Shown: in pieces, positions 1 to 10,822 of the stretch
Layout of the letters: every line of letters begins with the position of its first letter
How positions within the stretch are numbered: position 1 is the first letter of the stretch
NCBI RefSeq assembly: GCF_033807575.1
Contig: NC_084707.1
Span: 13,316,550 to 13,380,549 of the forward strand
Length of the DNA: 64,000 nucleotides
From: Cydia pomonella
Lineage: Eukaryota > Arthropoda > Insecta > Lepidoptera > Tortricidae
Direction: 5' to 3'
Notes under the pieces: generated by a model
Told to the model about the DNA's origin: nothing
Seen by the model: only the letters and a program-made list of their open reading frames with translations
Database searches by the model: none
Position numbers and translations under genes: made by a program

Positions 1-1049
1 TGATACTCGGCGGCATATTCATGATGCACGGGCATCAAAGAGACTTTGGCTTTCTATGAACATTTGCATTCATTGAAGTTTTTCTGCATCTTAGACGGCA
101 AGCGAGTAAACTACACCCACTCTATCGTACAGAACATTATACTATGTATCAAATAACACTATATCTAGAGTGATACTCGGCGGCATATTAATGGTGCACG
201 GGCATCAAAAAAGAAACTTTAGCTTTCAATTAACATTTGCATTCATTGAAGTTTTTCGGCATCTTAGACGGCAGGCGAGTAAACTACACCCACTGAATCG
301 TACAGAGCATTATATTTTCTTTCAAATAACAATATTTCTAGAGTGATACTCGGCGGCATATTAAACACTACAAAACTAATACTAATACTATTATTATTAT
401 TACGGGCATCAAACGAGACTTTGGCTTTCTATGAACATTTGCATTCATTGAAGTTTTTCTGCATCTTAGACGGCAAGCGAGTAAACTACACCCACTCTAT
501 CGTACAGAACATTATACTATGTATCAAATAACACTATATCTAGAGTGATACTCGGCAGCATATTAATGGTGCACGGGCATCAAAAAAGAAACTTTAGCTT
601 TCAATTAACATTTGCATTCATTGAAGGTTTTCGGCATCTTAAACGGCAGGCGAGTAAACTACACCCAATGCATCGTACAGAACGTTATATTATCAATCAA
701 ATAACAGTTCTTCTAGAGTGATACTCGGCGGCATATTAATGGTGCACGGGCATCAAAAGAGACTTTGGCTTTTAATGAACATTTGCATTCATTGAAGTTT
801 TTCTGCATCTTAGACGGCAAGCGAGTAAACTACACCCACTCTATCGTACAGAACATTATACTATGTATCAAATAAAACTATATCTAGAGTGATACTCGGC
901 GGCATATTAATGGTGCACGGGCATCAAAGAGACTTTGGCTTTCTATGAACATTTGCATTCATTGATGAATTTTTGCATCTTAGACGGCAGGCGAGTAAAC
1001 TACACCCACTGCATCGTACAGAGCAATATATCATCAATCAAATAACAGT
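1..1049 (+). repeat. Satellite array, segment 1 (about 171-bp monomer)
   Basis: Head-to-tail monomers of about 170-173 bp, each recognisable by GAGTGATACTCGGCGGCATA near its start, GCATCTTAGACGGCA in the middle and TCTAGAG at its end. The window opens inside the array. At least two monomer classes alternate. One has GGCAAGCGAG followed by CTCTATCGTACAGAACATT and an ACACTATATCTAGAG end. The other has GGCAGGCGAG, TGCATCGTACAGAGC and an ACAGTACTTCTAGAG end. The segment is cut by the BEL/Pao element, whose target duplication CAGT occupies the last four bases. No coding capacity is conserved; the open frames seen inside the array are by-products of the repeat. Confidence 0.97.
350..402 (+). repeat. 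Aberrant monomer with an ACT/ATT-rich replacement
   Basis: In this monomer the usual ATTAATGGTGCACGGGCATC stretch is interrupted after ATTAA. About ten bases are replaced by about 40 bases that begin with ACACTACAAAACTAATACTA and run into repeated ATT triplets before CGGGCATC resumes. No other monomer in the window carries this change, so it is a private mutation, perhaps filler DNA at a repaired break. Confidence 0.8.
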
Positions 1050-1290
1050 TGTCCAGGATTGGGGCTGATGAGGGAGCAGCAACAAAACAACCCTGAACAC
1101 AGTAAAAGTTGTATATTAATAAAATGTAAAATAAAGGCGCTTGATGCGCGGACGCGACATATTGCCATGCGCGTCGTTGGTGGAGTGGGAGGCGGCCGCG
1201 GCCGCGCCGCTCCGGCGCCGCTGCCCGCCGCGCCCCGCGCCCCGCAGCCCGAAATCGTCATCCGGTCTTCACGCAGTGCTGGCGTGAACA
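1050..1290 (-). repeat. BEL/Pao 3' LTR
   Basis: This is a 241-bp direct repeat, identical to 7855-8095. It begins TGTCCAGGATTGG and ends GGCGTGAACA on the plus strand. Because the element reads leftward this copy is the 3' LTR. It contains a strongly GC-rich block (about 1190-1250) next to an AT-rich block (about 1110-1135). The purine-rich tract abutting its 5' side on the minus strand (about 1291-1302, AAGGCGGGGACCC) is the likely polypurine primer. The gag-pol stop codon lies 22 bases inside this LTR. Confidence 0.95.
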
Positions 1291-4200
1291 GGGTCCCCGC
1301 CTTGGAAGCCCTGGCTTGCAAGAGAACCATCCACTTCGGTGTCTCGGACTGGCAGGAGGCAGACTCGGTTTACTGCCCTCTTCACCATGCCTTTGGCAGT
1401 TTTAAAGTCAGCCACTCTGGTGATGCCATCCCGGCCTTTATATAGTTGGTGCACTCGTCCTAAGCGCCACCGCATCGGTGGAACGTTGTCATCCTTTATC
1501 ACGACGAGGTCACCCTCCTTCAGCTCGTTCCGCTTCTCCCTCCATTTGGTCCGCTGCTGTAGCTCGCTCAGATACTCATCGTGAAAGCGGGTCCAAAAGT
1601 GTTGTCTCATCTGTTCTATTTTCTGATATCTGTTCGGACAATTTGTAGTAACAGGTGGCTCTGGTAAGGTGGTGAGTGGACGCCCTATCAGGAAGTGCCC
1701 TGGAGTCAGAGGAGACAGATCAGAGGGATCTGACGTCAGAGGGGTCAACGGCCGAGAGTTCAGGATACTTTCGATTTGAGTGAATAGCGTCGTTAGCCCT
1801 TCGAACGTCAGACTAGAATTACCAATTACACGTTTTAAAAGTGACTTTGCCGATTTTATGCCTGCTTCAAAAATACCTCCAAAGTGAGGCGAATATGCCG
1901 GACTAAAATGAAATTTGATGCCCTTATCATGGGCGGCCTCAGTCATGGCCTTTTGGCTTGCTCGCAACATTTTACCCAACTCATTACATGCTCCCACGAA
2001 GTTGGTGCCATTATCACAATAAAGGTCATGAGGCCTGCCGCGGCGTGATATGAATCGACGGAAAGTCATAAGAAAGGCCTCAGTACTCAGACTACTCACT
2101 ACTTCCAAGTGAACAGCCTTGGTACTAAGACATACAAATAGACATAGCCAACATTTGGACAACTTGCAGCCCCTGCCTTGGCGATTTGCAATAAAAAAGG
2201 GACCTGCAAAATCCATACCTGTAACGGTAAAAGCGTAAGTTAGTGTAACTCGAGGAGGAGGCAAGTTGCCCATCATGGGCTGGATTGAGTTGCCTTGAAT
2301 ACGCACGCACACTACACATTTTCTAAAAGTGCTACGCGCAAGATTTCTACCCCCTATAGGCCAATATTGGTCTCTAACAATATTTAACAACAATTGAGGA
2401 CCACAGTGCATGTGGTTCTCATGCTCCTTTCTAAATAAAAGTTTAGTAAAAGTGTGTTTTGAACACAACAATATTGGGTGTTTTTTAGAATAATCACAAA
2501 TCGATCCTTGTATACGTCCTCCAACTCTGATCAGGTCATGTTCATCCAAGAATGGATTGAGTGCTAAAATTTTAGACTTACGATGCACAGGCCGACTTTG
2601 CTTGAGGCACTGTAGGTCGTCTGCGAAAGAATCTCTTTGGCTAGCCCTGATGAGAGTTTGAGTCGACTCATTTATTTCGTCATTCGATAAAAAGCCGCTT
2701 TGGCGCGCATTTCTCGCTTGTTTACAGTTAAAAATAAACCTTAAAATATATCCTACCACGCGAATCATTCGGTGGAACTTGGAAAACCGATCAAAGTCGA
2801 ATGACGGCTGCTTTGAGACTAAGCAAGTATAAACCTTTAATTCAGGTAGCTCGACGCTACTTATTTCAGTGCTAGGCCACTCATTCTCGGGTTTCATCAA
2901 GAATGAAGGACCGTTGAACCACATATTAGCATTTTGCAAATGACTCGGGCTGATGCCTCGCGAGGCAATATCTGCCGGATTCATATCCGTAGGCACATGG
3001 TTCCACGAAGATTTGTCAGTCAGCTCGTGTATTTCATTTATTCGATTGTAAACAAACTGTTTGAGATTACTTGGGTTCACATTTTTTATCCAAGCTAATA
3101 CAATAGTACTATCACTCCAAAAGTATTTTTTGTCAATATTGCATGTGAGCGACTGACATACCTTCGCACTCAATTGAGCCCCAAGCAAAGCAGCAGCCAG
3201 TTCATACCTTGGGATAGTCGATTTTTTTATTTGCGTGACCCGGGCTTTAGCACAGAGCAACTTTACTGAAACATTGCCCTTTGAGTCCACACAACGTATA
3301 TAAATGCAAGTTGCGAATGCATTTTGGGATGCGTCCGCAAAGCAATGAAGTTGTATCGATGCCGGTGAGTCTTGCATGACAAAGCGTGGAATCTTTATGG
3401 CTGCAATTTGATGTATATTAGATATGAAATTATTCCACTCTTTGTTCATGTCGCAAGGCACCGGATCATCCCACCCGAGTCCAGAAAGCCAAAGTTTCTG
3501 CAGCAACATTTTGGGTACTATCGTGCAAGGGCTTAGCAAGCCAAGTGGGTCAAATATCTTGCACGTAGCTGACAGAATATTTCTCTTTGTGGACGTAGGC
3601 TCATTCTGGAAATCGACTAAGAAATTGAAATTATCTTGCGAAGGACACCAATTCAGACCGAGCACTGATGACTGGTTTTGTAAATTTGAATATTGGTCAT
3701 TACCTTGTGATAAATTCTTCTCATCACTTATGTTTGAAGTGGGGTCGTTCGCAAATATGCATGGTGCATTTGTTCGAAATTTTCTTAGCGGGAAACAAGC
3801 TTCGGCTAACTTGTCAACCACTGAATCACGTATGTATTTTAATTCAGACAAATCATCACTGCCCGTAATGAGGTCATCGCAATAAAAGTCATTTTTGATT
3901 ACATTTGCAATTTTTGGATCTGCACATTCCTTTGAAAGCTGAACTAAACATCTGAAGGCTAAAAATGTTGCTGATGCCGTGCCATACGTGACAGTGTTGA
4001 GTTGCAATGTTCTTAATGGTTGAGATTCGTTATCTCTCCATAATATCAACTGTAAATGACGTTGAGATTCGTCCAATGAGATCTGACGATACATTTTGGC
4101 TATGTCGCCAGTAAGAACAAACTTATGTTGACGAAATCTCAACAAAATAGATAAAAGGTCATTTTGCACTACTGGGCCCACGTACTGAATATCATTTAAA

Positions 4201-6626
4201 GATTTACCTGATGTGGTGCGTGCTGATCCATTAAAGACAGTCCGCAATTTAGTAGTTTCACTTTTTTCCCGTAACACTGGGTGGTGGGGGAGAAAATTGC
4301 CATTTGGTGGCCTTTCTATTTCAGTCAAGTGGCCCAGTGTTGCATATTCTTGAATAAATTCACTATACATTTGTTTTAAAGTAGGCTGTTTTCGGAAACG
4401 CCTCTCTAAATTGAAAAAACATCTTTTAGCTAAAGCAAATGAGTCTCCCAGGACCTCTGGGGACTCTTTCAATGGCATTGAAACCTGAAATCGACCGGAG
4501 TCTAACCGGATTGTGTTTTTTACAAATAATTCTTCACATATTTGATCATCAGTGGAATATATTTTAGTGGGTGCGGTAAATGTTTCCAACTCCCAGAATT
4601 TGGAAAGTGAATCCTTGATTTCTTGGCTAAAATTACAAAATATTTTACCTCGCGGCAAAATAGGAGTGGTAGGGCACATGGGTCCCGCTACCAACCAACC
4701 AAACTTTGAGTAAATTAGCGTAGGCCCGTTTTTGCCTAGCGTCTTTTGATACCCACCCTTAACAATATTCCACATTATGTCGGATCCGATCAAAATATCA
4801 ATTTTGTTGCTTTTATAAAACTGAGGATCCGCTAATCGTATATTGTTAGGTAAGTTCAATTCGTTTAGATTCAGATCCACACTGGGAATGTTGTCAGAAA
4901 CCGTTTGAATAATCATACAATTTACGTCAACAGTATATGAATTTATTCTTGATTTAATTTTAATTGTGCAGCTATCAGAGGCACATGATGTTAAGTTATT
5001 AAGTAAAGATACTTGTCTTTTTGAACTGTTACTTTTAATGTTAAGTTTCCTTTTCAGGTTTTCAGTTATGAAACATCTTTGGCTACCACAGTCAATCATA
5101 GCTCGTGCAAGGTGAGTATTACCATGATCATCAGTGACTTCAACGATCGCGGTGCCCAAAAGAACCTCGCTATCGTCCAAGCGTGATGTAAGTGACGTTA
5201 CCGAAGTGCTAGCAGTAGCTGAGTTATGGTTATTTGGCCCTTCGCTACTAGGACCGGGTTTGTCACAGTTGATATTTTTGTTTTCATGGTAAGGCTCATG
5301 TTTACTTTGATTATTATTTTTTCTACATAATAAACTATTATGCTTTTGATTACAGGCCCTGCAGGAGCTAAGACGACAGTTCTGTGTTAGATGGCCGGGG
5401 CGAAGGCAGTTGAGGCATAACTTCCGCTTGGTGATCTCAACTTCCCTCGCCTCAGGTGACATCTCTGCAAACATTTTACATTCAAACAATCTATGATTCT
5501 GATTACACATGAAGCATGATCTGTTGTTTGACGCTGATGAAAAGAAGGACTTAACCTGACTATGTTCTTTGTTGTAATTAAACTTGCCATATTTTGTATG
5601 ATGAAACTTATCATTTTTAATATGATTATTATTTGGCTGAGCGCTCTTGGCGCTGCCTCCTTGCACAGTCTCCAACACGTCAGCACGATTTCTTAGAAAC
5701 TGATAAAAGTCTTCAAGACTTGGAGACTCCGCAAGAGTGGCTTTGTACTCTTCCCACTTAATGCTAGTCACATTATCTAATTTTTGAACAACTATGTATA
5801 TTATAAGAGTGTCCCACATGTCTGTGCGCTCCCCAAGCGTATTCAAGGCTCTCAAATTTTTTGAAACGTGGTCTACAATAAATCTTAGTGACTTATGAGA
5901 TTCTTTGTTAAGAGAGTCAAGTGTAAAAAATGATTTGAGATGATTATTTATCAGCACGTTCTTATTATTGTATCTATTACAAAGTAGGTCCCACGCTACT
6001 TGATAATTATCGGCCGTAAAATCAATTGATTTTATTGTGACTGCAGCACCGCCCTCTAGGGAGGATCTGAGATAATGAAATTTACTAATATCGGGAATAG
6101 TCTCATTTCCATTGATCAGCGAGTCAAACGTGTCCCGAAATTCGAGCCATTTTGTATAGTTCCCATCGAAAGTGGGCAATTTTATTGTCGGGAGACGTAG
6201 CTGGCCAGAGTGACCAGCGCAATGATGATTGGAGCTACTTCCAATTGAAAGCCTCCGGGGGCTTTCGACTCGCTTCTCACGACTGGAGACTATTTCCTCA
6301 GCGCTGGAAATGACAGAGTAAAACTGATTTTCTATTTCGAATCTTTCTTGCAAACGTTTATCTAAATTACTTTCACTGTCATTAGATTCTATCCGCGTCT
6401 GAACAGATTCAAATTCTTGAAAGAGTTCGTTGACCTTTGTTAGTCTCAAATTAATATCGCTTATATTTTTAGTGGTCAACTCTTCCTTATTAATTTGTTC
6501 ATACGGGGTAAGAAACTCCTTAAATTTAGTAATCCGCGATTTAATAGTGCCGCGTTTGCGAACTAACATTTTCAGTTTTACTGCGTCCACTTCCCCATTG
6601 TCCTTGCTGTTATCAGTGTCTGACAT
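1269..6626 (-). CDS. BEL/Pao gag-pol polyprotein, intact, 1785 aa
   Basis: A single open frame that encodes the whole retroelement polyprotein for reverse transcription and integration. The start chosen is the ATG at 6626; an in-frame ATG at 6701 would add 25 hydrophobic residues. Approximate domain positions: DUF1759-like gag region 140-300; CCHC-type fingers near 375-450 (CLNCLRPGHLTQNC visible); aspartic protease around 509 with DCGS in place of the usual D-T/S-G; reverse transcriptase with the FYCDD catalytic box near 912; A17/RNase H region with CFADAS near 1093; integrase HHCC finger near 1400; integrase catalytic core with D at about 1470, CDNGTNF at about 1535 and FEAG supplying the glutamate near 1586; DUF5641-like tail to the end. 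No frameshift or stop was seen. The frame ends inside the 3' LTR. Confidence 0.95.
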   Translation of the reverse strand: MSDTDNSKDNGEVDAVKLKMLVRKRGTIKSRITKFKEFLTPYEQINKEELTTKNISDINLRLTKVNELFQEFESVQTRIESNDSESNLDKRLQERFEIENQFYSVISSAEEIVSSREKRVESPRRLSIGSSSNHHCAGHSGQLRLPTIKLPTFDGNYTKWLEFRDTFDSLINGNETIPDISKFHYLRSSLEGGAAVTIKSIDFTADNYQVAWDLLCNRYNNKNVLINNHLKSFFTLDSLNKESHKSLRFIVDHVSKNLRALNTLGERTDMWDTLIIYIVVQKLDNVTSIKWEEYKATLAESPSLEDFYQFLRNRADVLETVQGGSAKSAQPNNNHIKNDKFHHTKYGKFNYNKEHSQVKSFFSSASNNRSCFMCNQNHRLFECKMFAEMSPEAREVEITKRKLCLNCLRPGHLTQNCRLSSCRACNQKHNSLLCRKNNNQSKHEPYHENKNINCDKPGPSSEGPNNHNSATASTSVTSLTSRLDDSEVLLGTAIVEVTDDHGNTHLARAMIDCGSQRCFITENLKRKLNIKSNSSKRQVSLLNNLTSCASDSCTIKIKSRINSYTVDVNCMIIQTVSDNIPSVDLNLNELNLPNNIRLADPQFYKSNKIDILIGSDIMWNIVKGGYQKTLGKNGPTLIYSKFGWLVAGPMCPTTPILPRGKIFCNFSQEIKDSLSKFWELETFTAPTKIYSTDDQICEELFVKNTIRLDSGRFQVSMPLKESPEVLGDSFALAKRCFFNLERRFRKQPTLKQMYSEFIQEYATLGHLTEIERPPNGNFLPHHPVLREKSETTKLRTVFNGSARTTSGKSLNDIQYVGPVVQNDLLSILLRFRQHKFVLTGDIAKMYRQISLDESQRHLQLILWRDNESQPLRTLQLNTVTYGTASATFLAFRCLVQLSKECADPKIANVIKNDFYCDDLITGSDDLSELKYIRDSVVDKLAEACFPLRKFRTNAPCIFANDPTSNISDEKNLSQGNDQYSNLQNQSSVLGLNWCPSQDNFNFLVDFQNEPTSTKRNILSATCKIFDPLGLLSPCTIVPKMLLQKLWLSGLGWDDPVPCDMNKEWNNFISNIHQIAAIKIPRFVMQDSPASIQLHCFADASQNAFATCIYIRCVDSKGNVSVKLLCAKARVTQIKKSTIPRYELAAALLGAQLSAKVCQSLTCNIDKKYFWSDSTIVLAWIKNVNPSNLKQFVYNRINEIHELTDKSSWNHVPTDMNPADIASRGISPSHLQNANMWFNGPSFLMKPENEWPSTEISSVELPELKVYTCLVSKQPSFDFDRFSKFHRMIRVVGYILRFIFNCKQARNARQSGFLSNDEINESTQTLIRASQRDSFADDLQCLKQSRPVHRKSKILALNPFLDEHDLIRVGGRIQGSICDYSKKHPILLCSKHTFTKLLFRKEHENHMHCGPQLLLNIVRDQYWPIGGRNLARSTFRKCVVCVRIQGNSIQPMMGNLPPPRVTLTYAFTVTGMDFAGPFFIANRQGRGCKLSKCWLCLFVCLSTKAVHLEVVSSLSTEAFLMTFRRFISRRGRPHDLYCDNGTNFVGACNELGKMLRASQKAMTEAAHDKGIKFHFSPAYSPHFGGIFEAGIKSAKSLLKRVIGNSSLTFEGLTTLFTQIESILNSRPLTPLTSDPSDLSPLTPGHFLIGRPLTTLPEPPVTTNCPNRYQKIEQMRQHFWTRFHDEYLSELQQRTKWREKRNELKEGDLVVIKDDNVPPMRWRLGRVHQLYKGRDGITRVADFKTAKGMVKRAVNRVCLLPVRDTEVDGSLASQGFQGGDPVHASTA

Positions 6627-7854
6627 TTTATTTATGTTCACTGAGTCAAAGCACACAAATAAATAAATGAAGAGAAGGGTTAAAATGTGCAAGCAAACCA
6701 AATTCCAGCGAGGCGAAGCTAGAAGATAAGCGAGCGCGCTGTTGCGCGGACACGTGGCGCTGGAGCTGGCGCGCCGACCGCCGGGCGCCTAGCAACAAGC
6801 ACGCGGTGCGAAGCGCCCGAGCGCCGCGCCACAACCACCTGGAATGTTCGGTGCGTGGGCTCAAGCGATGTGCTATGACTGTAGCGGATGCAATGAATAG
6901 GGGAAGCACAATGCGCAAATAAGTTTTATAAAGTGCAAAATGAATCAATAAGAAAAAACTGGAGTTATGTACGATGAGCACAAACGAAAATTTAGCGGTT
7001 AAATGCACCTTTAAAACAAACACGAAAATGCGTAAATGAAATAAATCTCTTAAGAAAAACTAAGTTTGGGCAACAAGGTTTATGTGGGACTATTTATTCT
7101 TAAATTTAAGTATTTATTCTTAAACTCGACCGTTTCTTTATACTTAGCGCACAATGGAACACGAAATATATGTCGTAAACAAGCTACAAATATTGTACCC
7201 TTAGCCGGGTTTTTAATTGTCACGTTGCAATATTAGGTAATTACAACTGACTAAATACCTAAACGAATCTATGCCTAAACTGCGCCTTAAATGTCTGACG
7301 GAGGCAATAAAATTCGATAAATCTAACTAATAATAAATGTAAATAACAAGTTACTTGGAAACTTGAAAACAACTCTGCAGTATTAATTTAAAGCAAACTA
7401 TCCTTATTGCTTATTATCTTAGCAAATCTATGCTATATTTTAAGTTTGCAATCCCGGTTAGGTAGATTTCTCTGTACCTACCGGCGACTGAACTATATTC
7501 ACTTTAACTATATGTTTTACTTACGATTTGATAGTGCAAACTTGGATCACACTAAAACACTAATTATACCTATCCACAAACTCACGACACTATTCACTAC
7601 AAATCGAAAGGGGGTGCAAGGGAATCAAAACGGAGGTTACACGGAACGGGCTACTTCCTTTGCGAATGGTCTTCCAGAGCGATGGCTGTCCGAGAGACTT
7701 CGAGAAAGATCCGACGCGTGACCTTTGGACCGGTGATGTTCGCCTCGCCCGACGAGTGTGTGATAGCGCAGGCACTGGGATGGCTTCTTTATTCTATTTT
7801 GTGGACTTCACTGGCCATTGCTTGCAGGCCGGGTCCTGTTGCTGGTCGCCAACT
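6627..7854 (-). other. BEL/Pao untranslated leader and primer-binding site
   Basis: About 1.2 kb between the 5' LTR and the gag-pol ATG. Reading on the minus strand, three bases after the LTR comes TGGCGACCAGCAACAGG (about 7835-7851). This has the TGG start expected of a tRNA primer-binding site; I cannot assign the tRNA with certainty. A GC-rich patch (about 6720-6850) lies just upstream of the ATG and the rest is AT-rich. Short frames here are not conserved-looking. Confidence 0.7.
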
Positions 7855-8095
7855 TGTCCAGGATTGGGGCTGATGAGGGAGCAGCAACAAAACAACCCTG
7901 AACACAGTAAAAGTTGTATATTAATAAAATGTAAAATAAAGGCGCTTGATGCGCGGACGCGACATATTGCCATGCGCGTCGTTGGTGGAGTGGGAGGCGG
8001 CCGCGGCCGCGCCGCTCCGGCGCCGCTGCCCGCCGCGCCCCGCGCCCCGCAGCCCGAAATCGTCATCCGGTCTTCACGCAGTGCTGGCGTGAACA
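7855..8095 (-). repeat. BEL/Pao 5' LTR
   Basis: This copy is identical over 241 bp to 1050-1290. Being at the upstream end on the minus strand, it would carry the promoter. It is followed by the target duplication CAGT (8096-8099) and then by an in-register satellite monomer (ACTTCTAGAGTG). Confidence 0.95.
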
Positions 8096-10674
8096 CAGTA
8101 CTTCTAGAGTGATACTCGGCGGCATATTAATGGTGCACGGGCATCAAAAGAGACTGGCTTTCTATGAACATTTGCATTTATTGAAGTTTTTCGGCATCTT
8201 AGGCGGCAGGCGAGTAAATCGCACCCACTTCATGGTACAGAGCGTTATATCATCAATCAAATAACAGTACCTCTAGAGTGATACTCGGCGGTATATTAAT
8301 GGTGCACGGGCATCAATAGAGACTTTGGCTTTCTATGAACATTTGATTCATTGCAGTTTTTCGGCATCTTAGACGGCAAGCGAGTAAACTACACCCACTC
8401 TATCGTACTGAACATTATACTATGTATCAAATAACACTATATCTAGAGTGATACTCGGCGGCATATTAATGGTGCACGGGCATCAAAAAAGAAACTTTAG
8501 CTTTCATTTAACATTTGCATTCATTGAAGTTTTTCGGCATCTTAGACGGCAGGCGAGTAAACTACACCCACTGAATCGTACAGAGCATTACATTTTCTAT
8601 CAAATAACAATATTTCTAGAGTGATACTCGGCGGCATATTAATGGTGCACGGGCATCAAACGAGACTTTGGCTTTCTATGAACATTTGCATTCATTGAAG
8701 TTTTTCTGCATCTTAGACGGCAAGCGAGTAAACTACACCCACTCTATCGTACAGAACGTTATACTATGTATCAAATAACACTATATCTAGAGTGATACTC
8801 GGCAGCATATTAATGGTGCACGGGCATCAAAAAAGAAACTTTAGCTTTCAATTAACATTTGCATTCATTGAAGGTTTTCGGCATCTTAGACGGCAGGCGA
8901 GTAAACTACACCCACTGCATCGTACAGAGCGTTATATCGTCAATCAAATAACAGTACTTCTAGAGTGATACTCGGCGGCATATTAATGGTGCACGGGCAT
9001 AAAAAAGAAACTTAGGCTTTTTATGAACATTTCCATTCATTGAAGAAAATTTGCATCTTAGACGGCAGGCGAGTAAACCGCACCCACTGCATCGTGCAGA
9101 GCATTAAATTATCGATCAAATAACAATATTTCTAGAGTGATACTCGGCAGCATATTAATGGTGCACGGGCATCAAAAGAGACTTTGGCTTTCTACGAACA
9201 TTTGCATTCATTGAAGAAAATTTGAATCTTAGACGGCAGGCGAGTAAACCGCACCCACTGCATCGTGCAGAGCATTAAATTATCGATCAAATAACTATAT
9301 TTCTAGAGTGATACTCGGCGGCATATTAATGGTGCACGGGCATCAAACGAGACTTTGGCTTTCTATGAACATTTGCATTAATTGAAGTTTTTCTGCATCA
9401 TAGACGGCAAGCGAGTAAACTACACCCACTCTATCGTACAGAACATAATACTATGTATCAAATAACACTATATCTAGAGTGATACTCGGCGGCATATTAG
9501 TGGTGCACGGGCATCAAAAAGACTTTGGCTTTCTATGAACATTTGCATTCATTGAAGAATTTTTGCATCTTAGACGGCAGGCGAGTAAACCACACCCACT
9601 GTATCGTACAGAACGTTATAATACCTATCAAGTAATACTATATCTAGGGTGATACTCGGCGACATATTAATAGTGCAAGTGCACAAATAAGAAACTTAGG
9701 CTTTCTATGAACTTTTGCATTTATTGAAGTTTTTCGGCATCATAGACGGCAGGCGAGTAATCTACACCCACTGCATCGTACAGAGCATTAAATTATCGAT
9801 CAAATAACAATATTTCTAGAGTGATACTCGGCAGTATATTAATGGTGCACGGGCATCAAAAGAGACTTTGGCTTTCTATGAACATTTGCATTCATTGAAG
9901 AAAATTTGCATCTTAGACGGCAGGCGAGTAAACCGCACCCACTGCATCGTACAGAGCATTAAATTAATCGATCAAATAATTTTATTTCTAGAGTGATACT
10001 CGGCGGCATATTCATGATGCACGGGCATCAAAAAGACTTTGGCTTTCTATGAACATTTGCATTCATTGAAGTTTTTCTGCATCTTAGACGGCAAGCGAGT
10101 AAACTACACCCACTCTATCGTACAGAACATTATACTGTGTATCAAATAACACTATATCTAGAGTGATACTCGGCGGCATATTCATGATGCACGGGCATCA
10201 AAGAGACTTTGGCTTTCTATGAACATTTGCATTCATTGATGAATTTTTGCATCTTAGACGGCAGGCGAGTAAACTACACCCACTGCATCGTACAGAGCAA
10301 TATATCATCAATCAAATAACAGTACCTCTAGAGTGATACTCGGCGGCATATTAATGGTGCACGGGCATCAAAAGAGACTTTGGCTTTCAATTAACATTTG
10401 CATTCATTGAAGTTTTTCGGCATCTTAGACGGCAGGCGAGTAAACTACACCCACTGAATCGTACAGAACATTATACTATGTATCAAATAACACTATATCT
10501 AGAGTGATACTCGGCAGCATATTAATGGTGCACGGGCATCAAAAAAGAAACTTTAGCTTTCAATTAACATTTGCATTCATTGAAGGTTTTCGGCATCTTA
10601 GACGGCAGGCGAGTAAACTACACCCACTGCATCGTACAGAGCGTTATATCGTCAATCAAATAACAGTACTTCTA
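8096..10674 (+). repeat. Satellite array, segment 2
   Basis: About fifteen tandem monomers in the same orientation as segment 1. The stretch from about 8.45 to 10.5 kb closely matches a run in segment 3 (about 20.5-22.95 kb). Both contain the rare variants GTGCAAGTGCACAAATAAG, CTATCAAGTAATACTATATCTAGGG and the GGCGACATA start. The segment ends at the Ty3/gypsy insertion with target duplication TTCTA at 10670-10674. Confidence 0.97.
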
Positions 10675-10781
10675 TGTGATGTATGTAGGTAGGTATAAAA
10701 ATAGGTATAGGTACCCACCGTCACTATCTATAATAAAACAGTCTTGCATGAACGCCATTGTGTTTCATTTAATACATTCTA
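10675..10781 (+). repeat. Ty3/gypsy 5' LTR
   Basis: This 107-bp direct repeat begins TGTGATGTATGTAGG and ends ATACATTCTA. It contains an AATAAA signal (about 10732) within CTATAATAAAACAG. It differs from the 3' copy at one site (AAATAGGTAT here, AAATAAGTAT there). A TGGCGACGAATTGGTG primer-binding-site candidate follows at 10784. Confidence 0.93.
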
Positions 10782-10783
10782 AC

Positions 10784-10800
10784 TGGCGACGAATTGGTGA
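10784..10800 (+). promoter_or_regulatory. Putative tRNA primer-binding site of the Ty3/gypsy element
   Basis: TGGCGACGAATTGGTGA lies two bases after the 5' LTR. The TGG start and its position are those of a minus-strand primer-binding site. I do not assign the tRNA species. Confidence 0.7.
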
Positions 10801-10822
10801 ATTTTAGTCGAAATTAGTGACC

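Larger units (their letters stand above)
1050..8095 (-). mobile_element. Full-length BEL/Pao LTR retrotransposon inserted in the satellite
   Basis: A complete LTR element of 7046 bp, transcribed on the minus strand. It has two identical 241-bp LTRs (1050-1290 and 7855-8095) with TG...CA ends and a 4-bp target duplication, CAGT, at 1046-1049 and 8096-8099. One uninterrupted gag-pol frame lies between them, preceded by a leader of about 1.2 kb. The domain order (DUF1759-type gag, CCHC fingers, aspartic protease, reverse transcriptase, A17/RNase H region, integrase, DUF5641-like C-terminus) is that of the BEL/Pao superfamily. Identical LTRs and an intact frame imply a very recent insertion. Flanking satellite resumes exactly in register on both sides. 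Confidence 0.96.

Noticed and set aside
343..531. Open frame inside the satellite, and similar ones at 10504-10692, 15690-15899 and 23909-24130
   Set aside because: They are by-products of the monomer. The same reading breaks in neighbouring monomers and there is no sign of selection on a protein.
7407..8112. Several plus-strand frames over the BEL/Pao leader and LTR
   Set aside because: They cross LTR and leader sequence of a minus-strand element. The same pieces recur at the other LTR and no domain is seen.
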